From Labilibaculum sp. (lineage in GTDB: Bacteria > Bacteroidota > Bacteroidia > Bacteroidales > Marinifilaceae): a stretch of 41,444 nt of DNA. Positions 1 to 8,665 of this stretch are shown here, piece by piece (the first letter of the stretch is position 1; every line of letters starts with the position of its first letter). The notes below the pieces were generated by a model that saw nothing but the letters and a program-made list of their open reading frames with translations, ran no database searches and was not told the DNA's origin. Location: positions 1 through 41,444 of the forward strand of contig JAESUW010000004.1 in NCBI GenBank assembly GCA_016760525.1. Reading direction: 5' to 3'. Position numbers and translations under genes: made by a program.

Positions 1-564
1 GTAATAATCAGGATCATGAGAATAGATGGAGAAGGCAATTTCTGGTTTCACATAGGTTCCTTTTAATATATGTGCATAACGCATGCCTTTCAGGTAAAAA
101 TCAGGACTCTTTATGAATTTCATTCCAAACTTCGCAAAAGCACCTTGAGGATTCTCATCGTTATTATCAACACCTAAACCAATTATACCCAAGCTGACTT
201 CCCAGCTTCTTGATGGTCGAATTAATTTTTCGTAGGAAAAACTCATATTACCGGTAAGTGGCGCTAAAAAATCCACTTTAATTGCATGTTGTTTTTGATT
301 CTCATAAGTTTTGGCTCCATAAAGAGAATGGGAAAAGATCAGCTCCTTTCCGTTTTCTAATATGATTTTCAGAATGTCGTTTTTATCGATTCCAAACAGA
401 ATGTCACTTGAGGTTTTCGGTAAGATATATTTTACCTCATCCGTTAAAACTTCCTTAACCTTACAAACAATAGTGTCGTTATCAGTTTTTATAATTCTAT
501 CCTGAGCACTAAGCTGAGAAGAAGAAAACAAGAGGATGATAAAAAGGTATTTTAAGTAATTCAT
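1..564 (-). CDS. Partial secreted hypothetical protein, C-terminus outside the window
   Basis: An open frame of 188 codons runs from an ATG at 562-564 to the window edge without a stop. The product opens with a clear signal peptide (MNYLKYLFIILLFSSSQLSA, then QD), so it is exported. After the signal, a lysine- and aspartate-rich stretch (IIKTDNDTIVCKVKEV) resembles the N-terminus of a common Bacteroidota family of small secreted or outer-membrane proteins that begin with a short beta-rich 'DxIxCKVxEV' segment. From about residue 95 the alternating polar and aromatic pattern (VDFLAPLTGNMSFSYEKLI) suggests strands of an outer-membrane beta-barrel. I do not recognise a specific function. It lies downstream of rmuC on the same strand, but 397 bp containing a repeat element separate them, so it is probably a separate transcription unit. 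Confidence 0.75.
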   Translation of the reverse strand, partial: MNYLKYLFIILLFSSSQLSAQDRIIKTDNDTIVCKVKEVLTDEVKYILPKTSSDILFGIDKNDILKIILENGKELIFSHSLYGAKTYENQKQHAIKVDFLAPLTGNMSFSYEKLIRPSRSWEVSLGIIGLGVDNNDENPQGAFAKFGMKFIKSPDFYLKGMRYAHILKGTYVKPEIAFSIYSHDPDYY

Positions 565-961
565 GCTTGAGTTTAATTAGAGTTTACCTATATTTTTATT
601 GATGCGATGAGTTAAATTAGATTTTAAATAAAAACTTAACATCACAAAAGATTGTCGAATTTATCAAAATAAATATAATTAGTATTAATTTAAGAGATGT
701 TTTTTATAAATTAACAATTTATAGTGACAGAAATTAATAGGGAAAGCAACTATTTATAGTAGGTGAGGTCTTGGATCAAATGTAAATGAGGGTGTCCGAA
801 AAGTAAAGTTTCACTTAGAAATGTCATATTGAGCGATCCCGATGGCTATCGGGACGAAATATCTGTCATTCAAACATATATATTCTTTATTCCAGTTGCT
901 GTCAGGATTATAATGACAATAAAATTGAATTTTTAGGACACCCTAATTTTTTGAAATATTA
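565..961. other. Intergenic region with one repeat copy
   Basis: This is very AT-rich non-coding DNA between rmuC and the partial secreted-protein gene. The left half (565-789) shows no convincing ORF and no good promoter box. The right half is filled by the MITE-like repeat at 790-943, which is listed separately. Confidence 0.7.
790..943. repeat. MITE-like repeat, copy 1 (decayed right half)
   Basis: This 154-bp element begins GGGTGTCCGAAAAGT and ends in the near-inverse ATTTTTAGGACACCC, giving 15-bp terminal inverted repeats with two mismatches. It is a diverged copy of the element at 18760-18916. The left half is well conserved, including a nested palindrome (TCCCGATGGCTATCGGGA). The inner right-hand palindrome seen in copy 2 is degenerate here. 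There is no coding capacity, so it would be non-autonomous. It sits between the rmuC stop codon and the start of the next minus-strand gene. Confidence 0.8.
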
Positions 962-2332
962 TTATTCTATTGCGTCTTTTTCGTTAATTCTATCGATCAA
1001 AGATTGAGGCAATTTCTTTTTCACTTTGGCACCTAACTTACGAATTTTTTCCGCTCGGCCCACTAAATTACCACTTCCATCATATAGTTTTTTTACGGCA
1101 TCCTGATAGCTGCTTTTCGAGGTGTCTATTTGTTTACCAAGTTTAATCATATCATCAACAAAGCCAACAAATTTGTCGTAAAGCAAACCACCCTGCTTGG
1201 CAATTTCCAATACATTTGTGTTCTGCTGTTCCTGTTTCCAGATAGAAGCAATGGTACGCAATGTGGCCAATAGGGTAGAAGGACTTACAATCACAATTTT
1301 GTTATCCCAGGCGAAGTTAAACAGTTCCTGATCGTATTGAACAGCCATGGCAAAAGATGATTCTATTGGCATAAACATCAATACAAAATCCGGAGAATTC
1401 AAAGAACTCGAACTTTGGTAATGTTTATTGGCTAATTCTTTTATGTGAGATTTCATCGAAACAATGTGTTCCTTCTGGAATTTCTCAGCATCAACATCAC
1501 CAATGGAATTTACATATCGCTCGTAGGCAACCAGAGATACTTTAGAATCTACAATTACATGTTTTTCTTCCGGTAAACGAATGACTACATCAGGGCGAAT
1601 GGTTTGTCCTTCGCTATTTTGCATCACCACTTCGCGGTCATATTCCTGACCTTTAGTCAAGCCAGATCGCTCTAATATTCTTTCTAATACTACTTCGCCC
1701 CAATTCCCTTGTTTCTTAACATCACCTTTTAAGGCTTTGGTTAGGTTGTTGGCTTCATCACTAATTTTTGAATTTAGCTCGTAAAGCTTTTTCACCTCTT
1801 CCTTCAGGCTGATTTTATCACGCAGTTCACGATCGTAGGTTTCCTCCACCTTTTTTTCAAACGATATCAATTTCTCCTTAATCGGTCCCATGATGTCACT
1901 CATGTTTTTTTGATTCGAGGTGGTAAATTCTTTCGTGTTTTCTTTCAATATTTTGGTGGCAATATTTTCGAATTCTGTTGTGAATTTCTTTTGAAGTTCT
2001 ATCAACTCTTGCTTTTGAGTTGTTAAGCGTTCTTCCAAATTTTTTCGCTCGGTGGCAGATATGGAAACAGAGCGAGTCAATTTTTCGTTCTTTTCACGTT
2101 CAACATTCACAGCCTCATTTAAATCTGTTTTTTCATTTTGAAGATTAGCCGCTCGTTCTTCCAACACAGAAAGTTTGTGTGAAAGGTCACTCTTTTCATT
2201 GATAAAAGCATTTTCCTGAGTCAACAACTCTTCACGATGAAGCACTGCTTGATGAGCAATCTTTTTTCGTAAAATTAACCAGGCAATGATTAATCCTTTA
2301 ACTATTCCGAGGGCGATGTATAATATTTCCAT
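962..2332 (-). CDS. rmuC: DNA recombination protein RmuC
   Basis: The 456-residue product has one N-terminal membrane segment (about residues 3-20), then a long coiled coil rich in Glu, Lys and Leu (about 25-200), then the RmuC core (about 200-400). The core contains the family-typical KKQGNWGEVVLERILERSGL, RPDVVIRLPEEKHVIVDSKV and an SPSTLLATLRTIASIWKQE stretch. RmuC proteins are thought to limit inversions at short inverted repeats and have a PD-(D/E)XK nuclease-like fold. The D...DSK residues expected of that fold are visible in RPDVVIRL and VDSKV. Length and architecture are normal. It lies 172 bp downstream of lpxH on the same strand, but repeat-like DNA separates them, so shared transcription is uncertain. 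Confidence 0.93.
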   Translation of the reverse strand: MEILYIALGIVKGLIIAWLILRKKIAHQAVLHREELLTQENAFINEKSDLSHKLSVLEERAANLQNEKTDLNEAVNVEREKNEKLTRSVSISATERKNLEERLTTQKQELIELQKKFTTEFENIATKILKENTKEFTTSNQKNMSDIMGPIKEKLISFEKKVEETYDRELRDKISLKEEVKKLYELNSKISDEANNLTKALKGDVKKQGNWGEVVLERILERSGLTKGQEYDREVVMQNSEGQTIRPDVVIRLPEEKHVIVDSKVSLVAYERYVNSIGDVDAEKFQKEHIVSMKSHIKELANKHYQSSSSLNSPDFVLMFMPIESSFAMAVQYDQELFNFAWDNKIVIVSPSTLLATLRTIASIWKQEQQNTNVLEIAKQGGLLYDKFVGFVDDMIKLGKQIDTSKSSYQDAVKKLYDGSGNLVGRAEKIRKLGAKVKKKLPQSLIDRINEKDAIE

Positions 2333-2340
2333 TTTGTATA

Positions 2341-2516
2341 TTTTTGTTTTACCACAAAGAATGCACAGTGTATCACAAAGAATCTAATTACGAACTTTAG
2401 TAAAATCCTTCTGCTATTCTAGTGCCATTCGGGCAGATAATGTATGGTTGCTCAAAGAAAAATGTAAGTCAACTTTGTGTTCTTAGTAAAATACTTCGTT
2501 TTCCTTAGTGGTTAAT
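2341..2516. repeat. Degenerate inverted repeats between lpxH and rmuC
   Basis: The left end reads ACCACAAAGAATGCACAGTG followed by ATCACAAAG. The right end, read on the minus strand, is TTAACCACTAAGGAAAACGA and then AAGAACACAAAG. The two ends are imperfect inverted copies of the 'ACCACAAAGGACACAAAG' type of low-complexity repeat. About 90 bp of unrelated sequence lies between them. The right end runs into the last codons and stop of lpxH (AAC CAC TAA). I read this as a scar or remnant of a small mobile cassette, but similarity between the arms is only partial. Confidence 0.4.
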
Positions 2517-3275
2517 CTTTGGTTTGTCGTATTCCTTTACTTCCATTGTCTCTCCATCGAAAACAGCGTAAGTAAAATGCGTTATCCAATCGCCGGTATT
2601 AATATATCGGCTTTTTCCATTCAAATCTACATTACAAGGCCAGTGTCGATGTCCAAAAACAAAATAGTCGAAATGTTCTTTCTTCAACTCATCTTTAGCA
2701 AAAAGTACCAGCCATTCTTTGTCTTCACCACGGTAATCGTCAGCTTCCACTTTTCCATCTCTTAAACGGCTGTGTCCCGACCATTTGTGAGCCAGCCAAA
2801 TAGATAAGTTAGGGTGGATACGGGCAAATGACCATTGCAAAAACCGACTGGTAAACATCCTTTTCAATAGTCTGTAATTTTTGTCGAATGGACCCAATCC
2901 ATCTCCGTGTGCAAGGAAAAACTTTTTCCCTTTAATCTCAGTTTTTACGATGTCTCGATGAACAATTACTCCAATCTCAGTTGGCAGATAGTCAAATACC
3001 CAGATGTCGTGGTTGCCGGTAAAAAAATGTACCGGAATACCAGAGTCTGTAATTTCAGCGATCTTGCCTAAAACACGTGTAAATCCTCTCGGAACAGCAC
3101 GTTTGTATTCAAACCAGAAATCGAAAATATCTCCCATCAGGTAGATGACTTCTGCATCCTCTTTTACCTGATCGAGCCACTGCACAAACAATTTTTCGCG
3201 TTCACGATTATTTTGTAAAGCAGGGGCACCAAGATGTACATCCGATGCAAAATATATTTTTTTGTTTTCACTCAT
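2505..3275 (-). CDS. lpxH: UDP-2,3-diacylglucosamine pyrophosphatase LpxH-like
   Basis: This 256-residue calcineurin-like metallophosphoesterase shows all metal-binding motifs in order: DVHLG (D12, H14), GDIFDFW (D49), GNHD (N88, H89), HGDG (H123) and GHRH (208-211). The FDFWFEY stretch and the long alpha-helical insert (about 130-175) match the LpxH branch, which cleaves UDP-2,3-diacylglucosamine to lipid X in lipid A synthesis at the inner face of the cytoplasmic membrane. Some Bacteroidota carry close paralogues of unknown substrate, so the assignment rests on family resemblance. The stop codon falls in repeat-like DNA. The gene begins 52 bp downstream of the redoxin lipoprotein gene on the same strand, so the two may be co-transcribed. 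Confidence 0.82.
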   Translation of the reverse strand: MSENKKIYFASDVHLGAPALQNNREREKLFVQWLDQVKEDAEVIYLMGDIFDFWFEYKRAVPRGFTRVLGKIAEITDSGIPVHFFTGNHDIWVFDYLPTEIGVIVHRDIVKTEIKGKKFFLAHGDGLGPFDKNYRLLKRMFTSRFLQWSFARIHPNLSIWLAHKWSGHSRLRDGKVEADDYRGEDKEWLVLFAKDELKKEHFDYFVFGHRHWPCNVDLNGKSRYINTGDWITHFTYAVFDGETMEVKEYDKPKINH

Positions 3276-3327
3276 ATAAAAGATTCATACTTTAAATACT
3301 CAAGGCTCTGGCATGTATTTAAGTCAC

Positions 3328-4482
3328 TTATTTTACGTATTCTGCAATTTTCTCTTCAAGTGCCAAACCAAAAAGATTTTTTCCAACAATCTCCCCTGTT
3401 TGATCTAAAAGGTAGTTCGACGGTACAGACTGAATGTTGTAAAGTCTTGTAGCGTTAACACTTCCGGTTTTCAGGTCGCAAACATTAATCCAGTTTAATT
3501 GATCTTGTAGAATGGCATTAGTCCATAGGTTTTCATTCTGATCAATAGAAACCTGATAAATTTCCAATCCTTTTTTATTGAATTTCTTATAGACTTTCTT
3601 TAGAGTTTTATTGTGCTTTCGAGAGCTCGCATCTTGCGAAGCCCAGAAACTTAAAATGATAAACTTCCCTCTTAGAGAGTTAAGGCTAACTTCTTTTCCT
3701 TTTTTGTTTGGAAGATTGATATCAGGAAAACTACTTCCTTCTTTTTCAATTAGCTTAGCCATTTTAAGATTAGCCAAACGTTTTTCAAGATCAGTAAGAT
3801 TACTTAAAATCGCTTTGGTGTAATCATGTTCAGGATACAAGGCTTTCATCGAAGAAGCAACAATTTTAACATATTGAATGTCGTCGTTCTCGTTCAAGGT
3901 AAATGCATTGTCGTCCAGCCTCTGATACAAAGCCATATAGCTTGATAATGAAGTTGCATTTTTCATGATGAAATCAATTGAGAAATCTCTTTGACTTTGA
4001 AGTACTTTAATGTAATCTGCTAATAGGTTTTGCGAAATGCTTGAATAGTTGGGATCACTTTTCTTCGCTTCTAAATCTTTACGAATAGTAGTAAGACTAT
4101 CTTTGGTTTCGTTCAATTTATCGTTTAATTCTTTCACTAACTTAGAGCCTTTAGAACCTTCAACGATATAATCTTTCCCCATATTTTCACCTTTACTATA
4201 AACAAGAAGACTTTCATTTGCTTCAGCTAATAAAGTAATTAATTTACCATTCGAAAGGCGTAATAAATAAAATTCAGGTTTGGTGTTTTCTACCTTAAAT
4301 TTAAATCGTCCTTCTTTATCAATTGTGATTGAGTCTAATACTTCGGCACCTGTTGTATTTAATCTGTCAAAGTACAATACTTTGCCTTCAGCATTATCAA
4401 TTTTACCTTCAACTTTAACAACTTCTTTCTGACTACAAGCCCATAATAAAAGGATTGGAAGGACTAATAATAATTTTTTCAT
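3328..4482 (-). CDS. DUF4369 + redoxin-like lipoprotein lacking the CxxC pair
   Basis: The 384-residue precursor starts with a lipoprotein signal (LLLWAC, lipidated Cys16), so it should sit in the periplasmic or outer-membrane leaflet. A beta-rich DUF4369-like domain follows (about 22-120), then a helical linker (about 120-235), then a thioredoxin/AhpC-TSA fold (about 245-384) with SFPDINLPNKKGKEVSL and GKFIILSFWAS. Relatives usually continue WCxPC at this point. Here the sequence is FWASQDASSR, putting Asp284 and Ser287 where the redox cysteines belong. The only other cysteine is near residue 334, in NVCDL. It therefore cannot do ordinary thiol-disulfide exchange. A binding or structural role, or a different chemistry, must be considered. 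The cis-Pro loop region (SVPSNYLLD) is kept. Confidence 0.85.
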   Translation of the reverse strand: MKKLLLVLPILLLWACSQKEVVKVEGKIDNAEGKVLYFDRLNTTGAEVLDSITIDKEGRFKFKVENTKPEFYLLRLSNGKLITLLAEANESLLVYSKGENMGKDYIVEGSKGSKLVKELNDKLNETKDSLTTIRKDLEAKKSDPNYSSISQNLLADYIKVLQSQRDFSIDFIMKNATSLSSYMALYQRLDDNAFTLNENDDIQYVKIVASSMKALYPEHDYTKAILSNLTDLEKRLANLKMAKLIEKEGSSFPDINLPNKKGKEVSLNSLRGKFIILSFWASQDASSRKHNKTLKKVYKKFNKKGLEIYQVSIDQNENLWTNAILQDQLNWINVCDLKTGSVNATRLYNIQSVPSNYLLDQTGEIVGKNLFGLALEEKIAEYVK

Positions 4483-4920
4483 ATGAATAGTTTTCTTTGT
4501 TTACGTTCAATAGTTTTTAGCTGGTTATCCTTATAAATTTAAGCAATTATAGATTAGTAAGTGATTCTCATTATATTACTGTGGAAAAAGTAAAAAGAAA
4601 TTTATTTTTCCCTGAATCTATTCGGAAACTAAGCGGGAAATTTACTAATAATTTCCTGTATAATCATTATTATTTCCTTACTCAGGTTTAATTTGTTCCG
4701 TGTAAAAGGAATGTTATTTACTTGCCTTACAAATGGTTCGTTTATTGAATCATTAGCGTGAAATTTAATTCACGTACCTTAAGTCTGAGTTTATTTCTGA
4801 AATTTTCATATTTTTGCATCAGGAAATTAAGATGTATTTTCGATTTGATAGGGGTAAGTGGCTGTATGATAGGCTGGAGTAAGAGAGAATAATCTTGATA
4901 GAACAATTTTTTGCTGGCAC
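4483..4920. other. Intergenic region upstream of ribF
   Basis: This AT-rich divergent region lies between the redoxin lipoprotein gene (minus) and ribF (plus). Short minus-strand ORFs over 4742-5012 overlap the real ribF and have no recognisable features, so I do not call them. A plausible ribF promoter box at 4809-4816 is listed separately. I see nothing else. Confidence 0.6.
4809..4816 (+). promoter_or_regulatory. Candidate -7 box for ribF
   Basis: TATTTTTG matches the Bacteroidota -7 consensus TAnnTTTG and is followed by GCATC, as at several other candidate promoters in this window. No perfect TTTG -33 element stands at the right distance. Initiation here would give a leader of roughly 100 nt. 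Confidence 0.4.
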
Positions 4921-5850
4921 ATGAAAATATATACGGATTTAAAAGATTTTTCCGCAATTAATCCAGTTGTAACCATCGGTACTTTTGATGGCGTGCATCT
5001 CGGGCATCGCAAAGTGATTCGTCGCTTACAGGAATTGGCTCAAAAAGTGAATGGCGAAACGGTTATTTTCACTTTTTATCCTCACCCAAGATTGGTTTTA
5101 AATGCAGAGGATAATGGCTTGCGATTAATCAATACACTCGAAGAAAAAAAGGTATTGCTTGAAGCTGCAGGTATCGACCATCTGGTAATTTATCCGTTTA
5201 CGAAAGAATTTTCCAAATTGACTTATGTCGAGTTTGTAGAGCAAATCCTTGTGAAGCAGTTGGGAATGAAATTTTTGGTGGTAGGCTACGATCATCGTTT
5301 TGGGCACAATCGTGAAGGGAAATATGAAGATTTAAAGATTTTTGCAGATCAACTAAATTTTAAAATTGAACGTCAGGATGTCCTGAATATGGATGCTATA
5401 AATGTTAGTTCTACAAAAGTTAGAAATGCGATTTCAGAAGGTGATATTCAAATGGCTAATAAATATTTGGGCTATCGGTTTTTCATTAAAGGAGATGTAA
5501 TTGATGGGAAAAAATTAGGACATACAATTGGGTTTCCAACAGCTAATATAGATCCTCAGGAAAGCTATAAATTGGTTCCAAAAGATGGCGTGTATGCTGT
5601 AAAGGTTGATGTTGATGATAAACGATACTTGGGAATGCTAAACATTGGTGTTCGACCAACCGTAAATAATCAACTAGACAATCGTTCCATCGAAGTTCAT
5701 ATATTGGATTTTAATCAAGATATCTACTACAAAAATATCACGATTCATTTTTATCAACGCATTAGAAACGAGCAGTTTTTTGCCTCACTTGATGAGTTGA
5801 AAGCTCAGTTGGCGAAAGATAGATTGAAAGTTTTAAGCTTGTTGGCATAA
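4921..5850 (+). CDS. ribF: Bifunctional riboflavin kinase / FAD synthetase
   Basis: This 309-residue two-domain enzyme converts riboflavin to FMN and then FAD using ATP. The N-terminal FAD synthetase (nucleotidyltransferase) domain has TIGTFDGVHLGH (T18-H29), FYPHPR and the STKVRNAISEGD motif. The C-terminal riboflavin kinase domain (about 185-309) has LGHTIGFPTANI and DGVYAV, then GMLNIGVRPTV and the EVHILDF strand. The length is normal for prokaryotic RibF. The chosen ATG directly precedes the conserved N-terminus. It is transcribed alone and converges on hppA, with a hairpin terminator between the two. Confidence 0.96.
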   Translation: MKIYTDLKDFSAINPVVTIGTFDGVHLGHRKVIRRLQELAQKVNGETVIFTFYPHPRLVLNAEDNGLRLINTLEEKKVLLEAAGIDHLVIYPFTKEFSKLTYVEFVEQILVKQLGMKFLVVGYDHRFGHNREGKYEDLKIFADQLNFKIERQDVLNMDAINVSSTKVRNAISEGDIQMANKYLGYRFFIKGDVIDGKKLGHTIGFPTANIDPQESYKLVPKDGVYAVKVDVDDKRYLGMLNIGVRPTVNNQLDNRSIEVHILDFNQDIYYKNITIHFYQRIRNEQFFASLDELKAQLAKDRLKVLSLLA

Positions 5851-5882
5851 AAGATTTATAAAGGTGTCAAGTCCTGAAAAAT

Positions 5883-5908
5883 AACCCCGAAGAAATTCTC
5901 CGGGGTTT
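5883..5908. terminator. Bidirectional hairpin between ribF and hppA
   Basis: The stem AACCCCG (5883-5889) pairs with CGGGGTTT (5901-5908), extended inward by AGAA/TTCT with one mismatch. It lies between the 3' ends of two convergent genes. The T-rich flank is short on both sides. Confidence 0.7.
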
Positions 5909-5924
5909 GTATTCTAATGGAATG

Positions 5925-8453
5925 TTAATTACTGGTTTTGCCAGCTACACCCACTTTTATTTGATTTTGATGATTGCTTTTTATTTGTATTTCCTCATGA
6001 TTGTGCTGTGGATTGGAAGTTTTTATTTCTTTTGCCGGAATTCTCATTCCGTAGAAAGAGCGATATACAAAGAACAACCCAATGGCTAAGAAAACAACTC
6101 CGATGTAAGGAGCAATGCTCGATTCTCCGACTTTATCGGCCTGAACAATCAGCTTAATTGCAATTTCGGCGGCTAATAGTCCGAATAAAGTTGAGAACTT
6201 AATGATTGGATTCAAGGCTACCGACGAAGTGTCTTTGTAGGGATCACCAACCGTATCACCAATAATTGTTGCATCGTGTAAAGGAGTATTTTTCTCTTTT
6301 AAATCAACTTCAACAACTTTTTTGGCATTATCCCATGCACCACCGGCATTAGCCATATATATTGCCTGAAACAAACCGAAAATGGCAATTGATATTAGAT
6401 AAGCAACAAAGAAGTTCGGGCTAAAAAATGCAAATGCTAATGTCAGACAGAGAATTACAGCAAAAATATTCCACGTTCCGGTTTGTGCATATTGAGTACA
6501 AATCTTCACAACATTTTTAGAGTCCTCAATATCGGCCTCCGATTTGTCCAGATCGATGTTCTCTTTAATATATTCTACCGCGCGATAAGCTCCTGTTGTA
6601 ACAGCTTGCATCGATGCTCCCGAGAACCAGAATATCACGGCACCACCGGTAATTAAACCAAGAATTATAGATGGATCGGTTAATTGAATTTGCAGTAATG
6701 ATTCACCATTCGAGAGAATCGTTCCCTTAAGCAGAAGAATAATTGCAAAGATCATTGTTGTTGCACCAATAACTGCAGTACCAATTAATACTGGTTTAGC
6801 CGTTGCTTTAAAGGTATTTCCTACCGAATCATTCTCTTCCAAATAGTGTTTTCCGGTTACAAAATTAGGTTCAAATCCAAAATCGGTAAGAATCTCTTCT
6901 TTTATATTTGGAATTTTTTCGATTTGAGATAGTGCGAAAACCGATTGAGCATTGTCGGTAACAGGGCCATAACTGTCCACAGCAATGGTAACAGGTCCCA
7001 TTCCTAAGAATCCAAAAGCAACCAATCCAAAAGCAAAAACACCTGGGTAATCACCAAAACTCGAAATATCCTGAACTGTGTAAAATGCGGATGCCATAAG
7101 AGCCATCATTACCATACCTTTCCAAAAAGCTGAGAAATTACCAGCAACCATTCCCGAAAGAATAGTTAAAGATGCACCACCTTCACGAGAAGCAATTACA
7201 ATCTCCTGTACATGGCGAGAGCTTGAACTTGTAAAAGCTTTAGTTAATTCAGGAATAACAGCAGCGGCTAATGTTCCAAAGGAGATGATTGTTGAGAGTT
7301 TCCACCACAATTCTTCCGGAAGATCCTTAATAAGGATATAGCTTAAAGCATAGGTTACAACAATAGAAATAATAGATGTAATCCATATTAAAGAAGTTAA
7401 AGGAGACTCGAAATTGAAATGATCAGCCTGACTAAATCTTGCTTTAGCAATGGCTTGATTGACTAGGTAAGCAAATACTGACGTAAAGATCATAAGTACA
7501 CGCATAGCGAAAATCCAAACAATAAGTGTTGATGCAAAACCAACATTAGGCATTAAACCTGTTTCGCCAAACATTAAAATGATAAAAGTAATTAATGCAA
7601 CTCCTGTAACACCATAAGTCTCGAAACCATCGGCAGTAGGGCCAACACTATCACCTGCATTATCGCCAGTACAATCGGCAATAACTCCAGGGTTTCTTGG
7701 ATCATCTTCATCAATTTTGTAGACAAGTTTCATTAAATCGGCACCAATATCAGCAATCTTGGTAAAAATACCACCAGCAATTCGTAAAGCTGCAGCACCT
7801 AATGATTCACCAATTGCAAATCCTACAAAACAAGCTCCGGCACTTTCGCCAGGTATAAAAAGCAAAATTGCGATCATCAATATTAATTCAACGCAAATTA
7901 AAAGAAGTCCTACGCTCATTCCAGCTCGTAAAGGAATAGACATTACATCGAAAGGCTTTTGCTTCAAAGCAGCAAAAGATGTACGGCTGTTTGCATAGGT
8001 ATTTATCCTGATTCCAAACCAGGCTACACCATACGATCCTAATATTCCCAGTATAGTCCAAAGAAGAATAAGCATGGTTTTAGGAATGGAAACATGTGCC
8101 AAACCAATAAAATAGTAGGAAATAGCAGTACCAATTATAAGAAAGAGAATAATTAGAAATTTACCTTGTTGCAACAGGTATATTTTACAAGTTTCGTAAA
8201 TAATGTTGGATACCTTTGCCATTGAATGATGTACCGGCAATTTTTTAATTCTGTTAAATTGAATCATTCCGAATAACAAGCCCAGAACAATAACTATTAT
8301 GCCATAAAATAACAAGTCCCAACCATTGATACCTCCCAAACCATTGAAAATACTCTGTCTTAAATCAGGAACAACCAAATCAGCTTCACTTGCAAAACTT
8401 GCGAAAGGGGTTAATAACACCCCGAACATTAGTAGTAATAATGCTTTTTTCAT
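5925..8453 (-). CDS. hppA: Membrane-bound pyrophosphatase (ion-pumping), divergent K+-independent type
   Basis: This 842-residue polytopic protein with about 16 hydrophobic segments couples hydrolysis of cytoplasmic pyrophosphate to H+ or Na+ export. Catalytic motifs are present: the DNAGD site (264-268, followed by SVGPTADGFETYG in place of the usual CAGMxADLFxSY), SYGPVTDNAQ, and a late GDTVGDPYKDTS. The GNTF-K-A segment places Lys549 where K+-dependent enzymes have Ala (GNTTAA), so K+ independence is expected. Length exceeds the roughly 670-770 residues of typical family members, through longer loops and a hydrophilic C-terminal tail rich in Asn, His and Lys. The sequence does not settle whether H+ or Na+ is pumped. 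A signal-like first helix (MKKALLLLMFGVLLTPFASF) is also present. Confidence 0.93.
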   Translation of the reverse strand: MKKALLLLMFGVLLTPFASFASEADLVVPDLRQSIFNGLGGINGWDLLFYGIIVIVLGLLFGMIQFNRIKKLPVHHSMAKVSNIIYETCKIYLLQQGKFLIILFLIIGTAISYYFIGLAHVSIPKTMLILLWTILGILGSYGVAWFGIRINTYANSRTSFAALKQKPFDVMSIPLRAGMSVGLLLICVELILMIAILLFIPGESAGACFVGFAIGESLGAAALRIAGGIFTKIADIGADLMKLVYKIDEDDPRNPGVIADCTGDNAGDSVGPTADGFETYGVTGVALITFIILMFGETGLMPNVGFASTLIVWIFAMRVLMIFTSVFAYLVNQAIAKARFSQADHFNFESPLTSLIWITSIISIVVTYALSYILIKDLPEELWWKLSTIISFGTLAAAVIPELTKAFTSSSSRHVQEIVIASREGGASLTILSGMVAGNFSAFWKGMVMMALMASAFYTVQDISSFGDYPGVFAFGLVAFGFLGMGPVTIAVDSYGPVTDNAQSVFALSQIEKIPNIKEEILTDFGFEPNFVTGKHYLEENDSVGNTFKATAKPVLIGTAVIGATTMIFAIILLLKGTILSNGESLLQIQLTDPSIILGLITGGAVIFWFSGASMQAVTTGAYRAVEYIKENIDLDKSEADIEDSKNVVKICTQYAQTGTWNIFAVILCLTLAFAFFSPNFFVAYLISIAIFGLFQAIYMANAGGAWDNAKKVVEVDLKEKNTPLHDATIIGDTVGDPYKDTSSVALNPIIKFSTLFGLLAAEIAIKLIVQADKVGESSIAPYIGVVFLAIGLFFVYRSFYGMRIPAKEIKTSNPQHNHEEIQIKSNHQNQIKVGVAGKTSN

Positions 8454-8539
8454 AGGATAGAAATTAATTTAATTCCCTATCAAATTATGCATTATTGTAT
8501 AGTGAAACAAGGTTTTTCTATAATAAAAATTTTAAGAAT

Positions 8540-8547
8540 TAATTTTG
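8540..8547 (+). promoter_or_regulatory. Candidate -7 box for the MNT/HEPN locus
   Basis: TAATTTTG fits TAnnTTTG about 120 bp upstream of the MNT start codon and points toward it. No clear -33 element is seen, so this is tentative. Confidence 0.3.
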
Positions 8548-8665
8548 CGGGTTTTAATTGTATCTTGATTTTCTTATTTTTAAGATGCGGGTAATGTTAT
8601 GGACGAGAGAGTTCTCTGCTATTTTAACAGAAAATAATAGTATATTTATTAGAAAGTTAAAAAGA

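Noticed and set aside
4742-5012. Two short minus-strand ORFs upstream of and overlapping ribF
   Set aside because: They overlap the conserved RibF start and lack any family features or promoter.
8558-8665. N-terminal extension of the MNT protein
   Set aside because: The family core starts near MTSKEYILSE. The extra 36 residues are not MNT-like and the ATG at 8666 is better.
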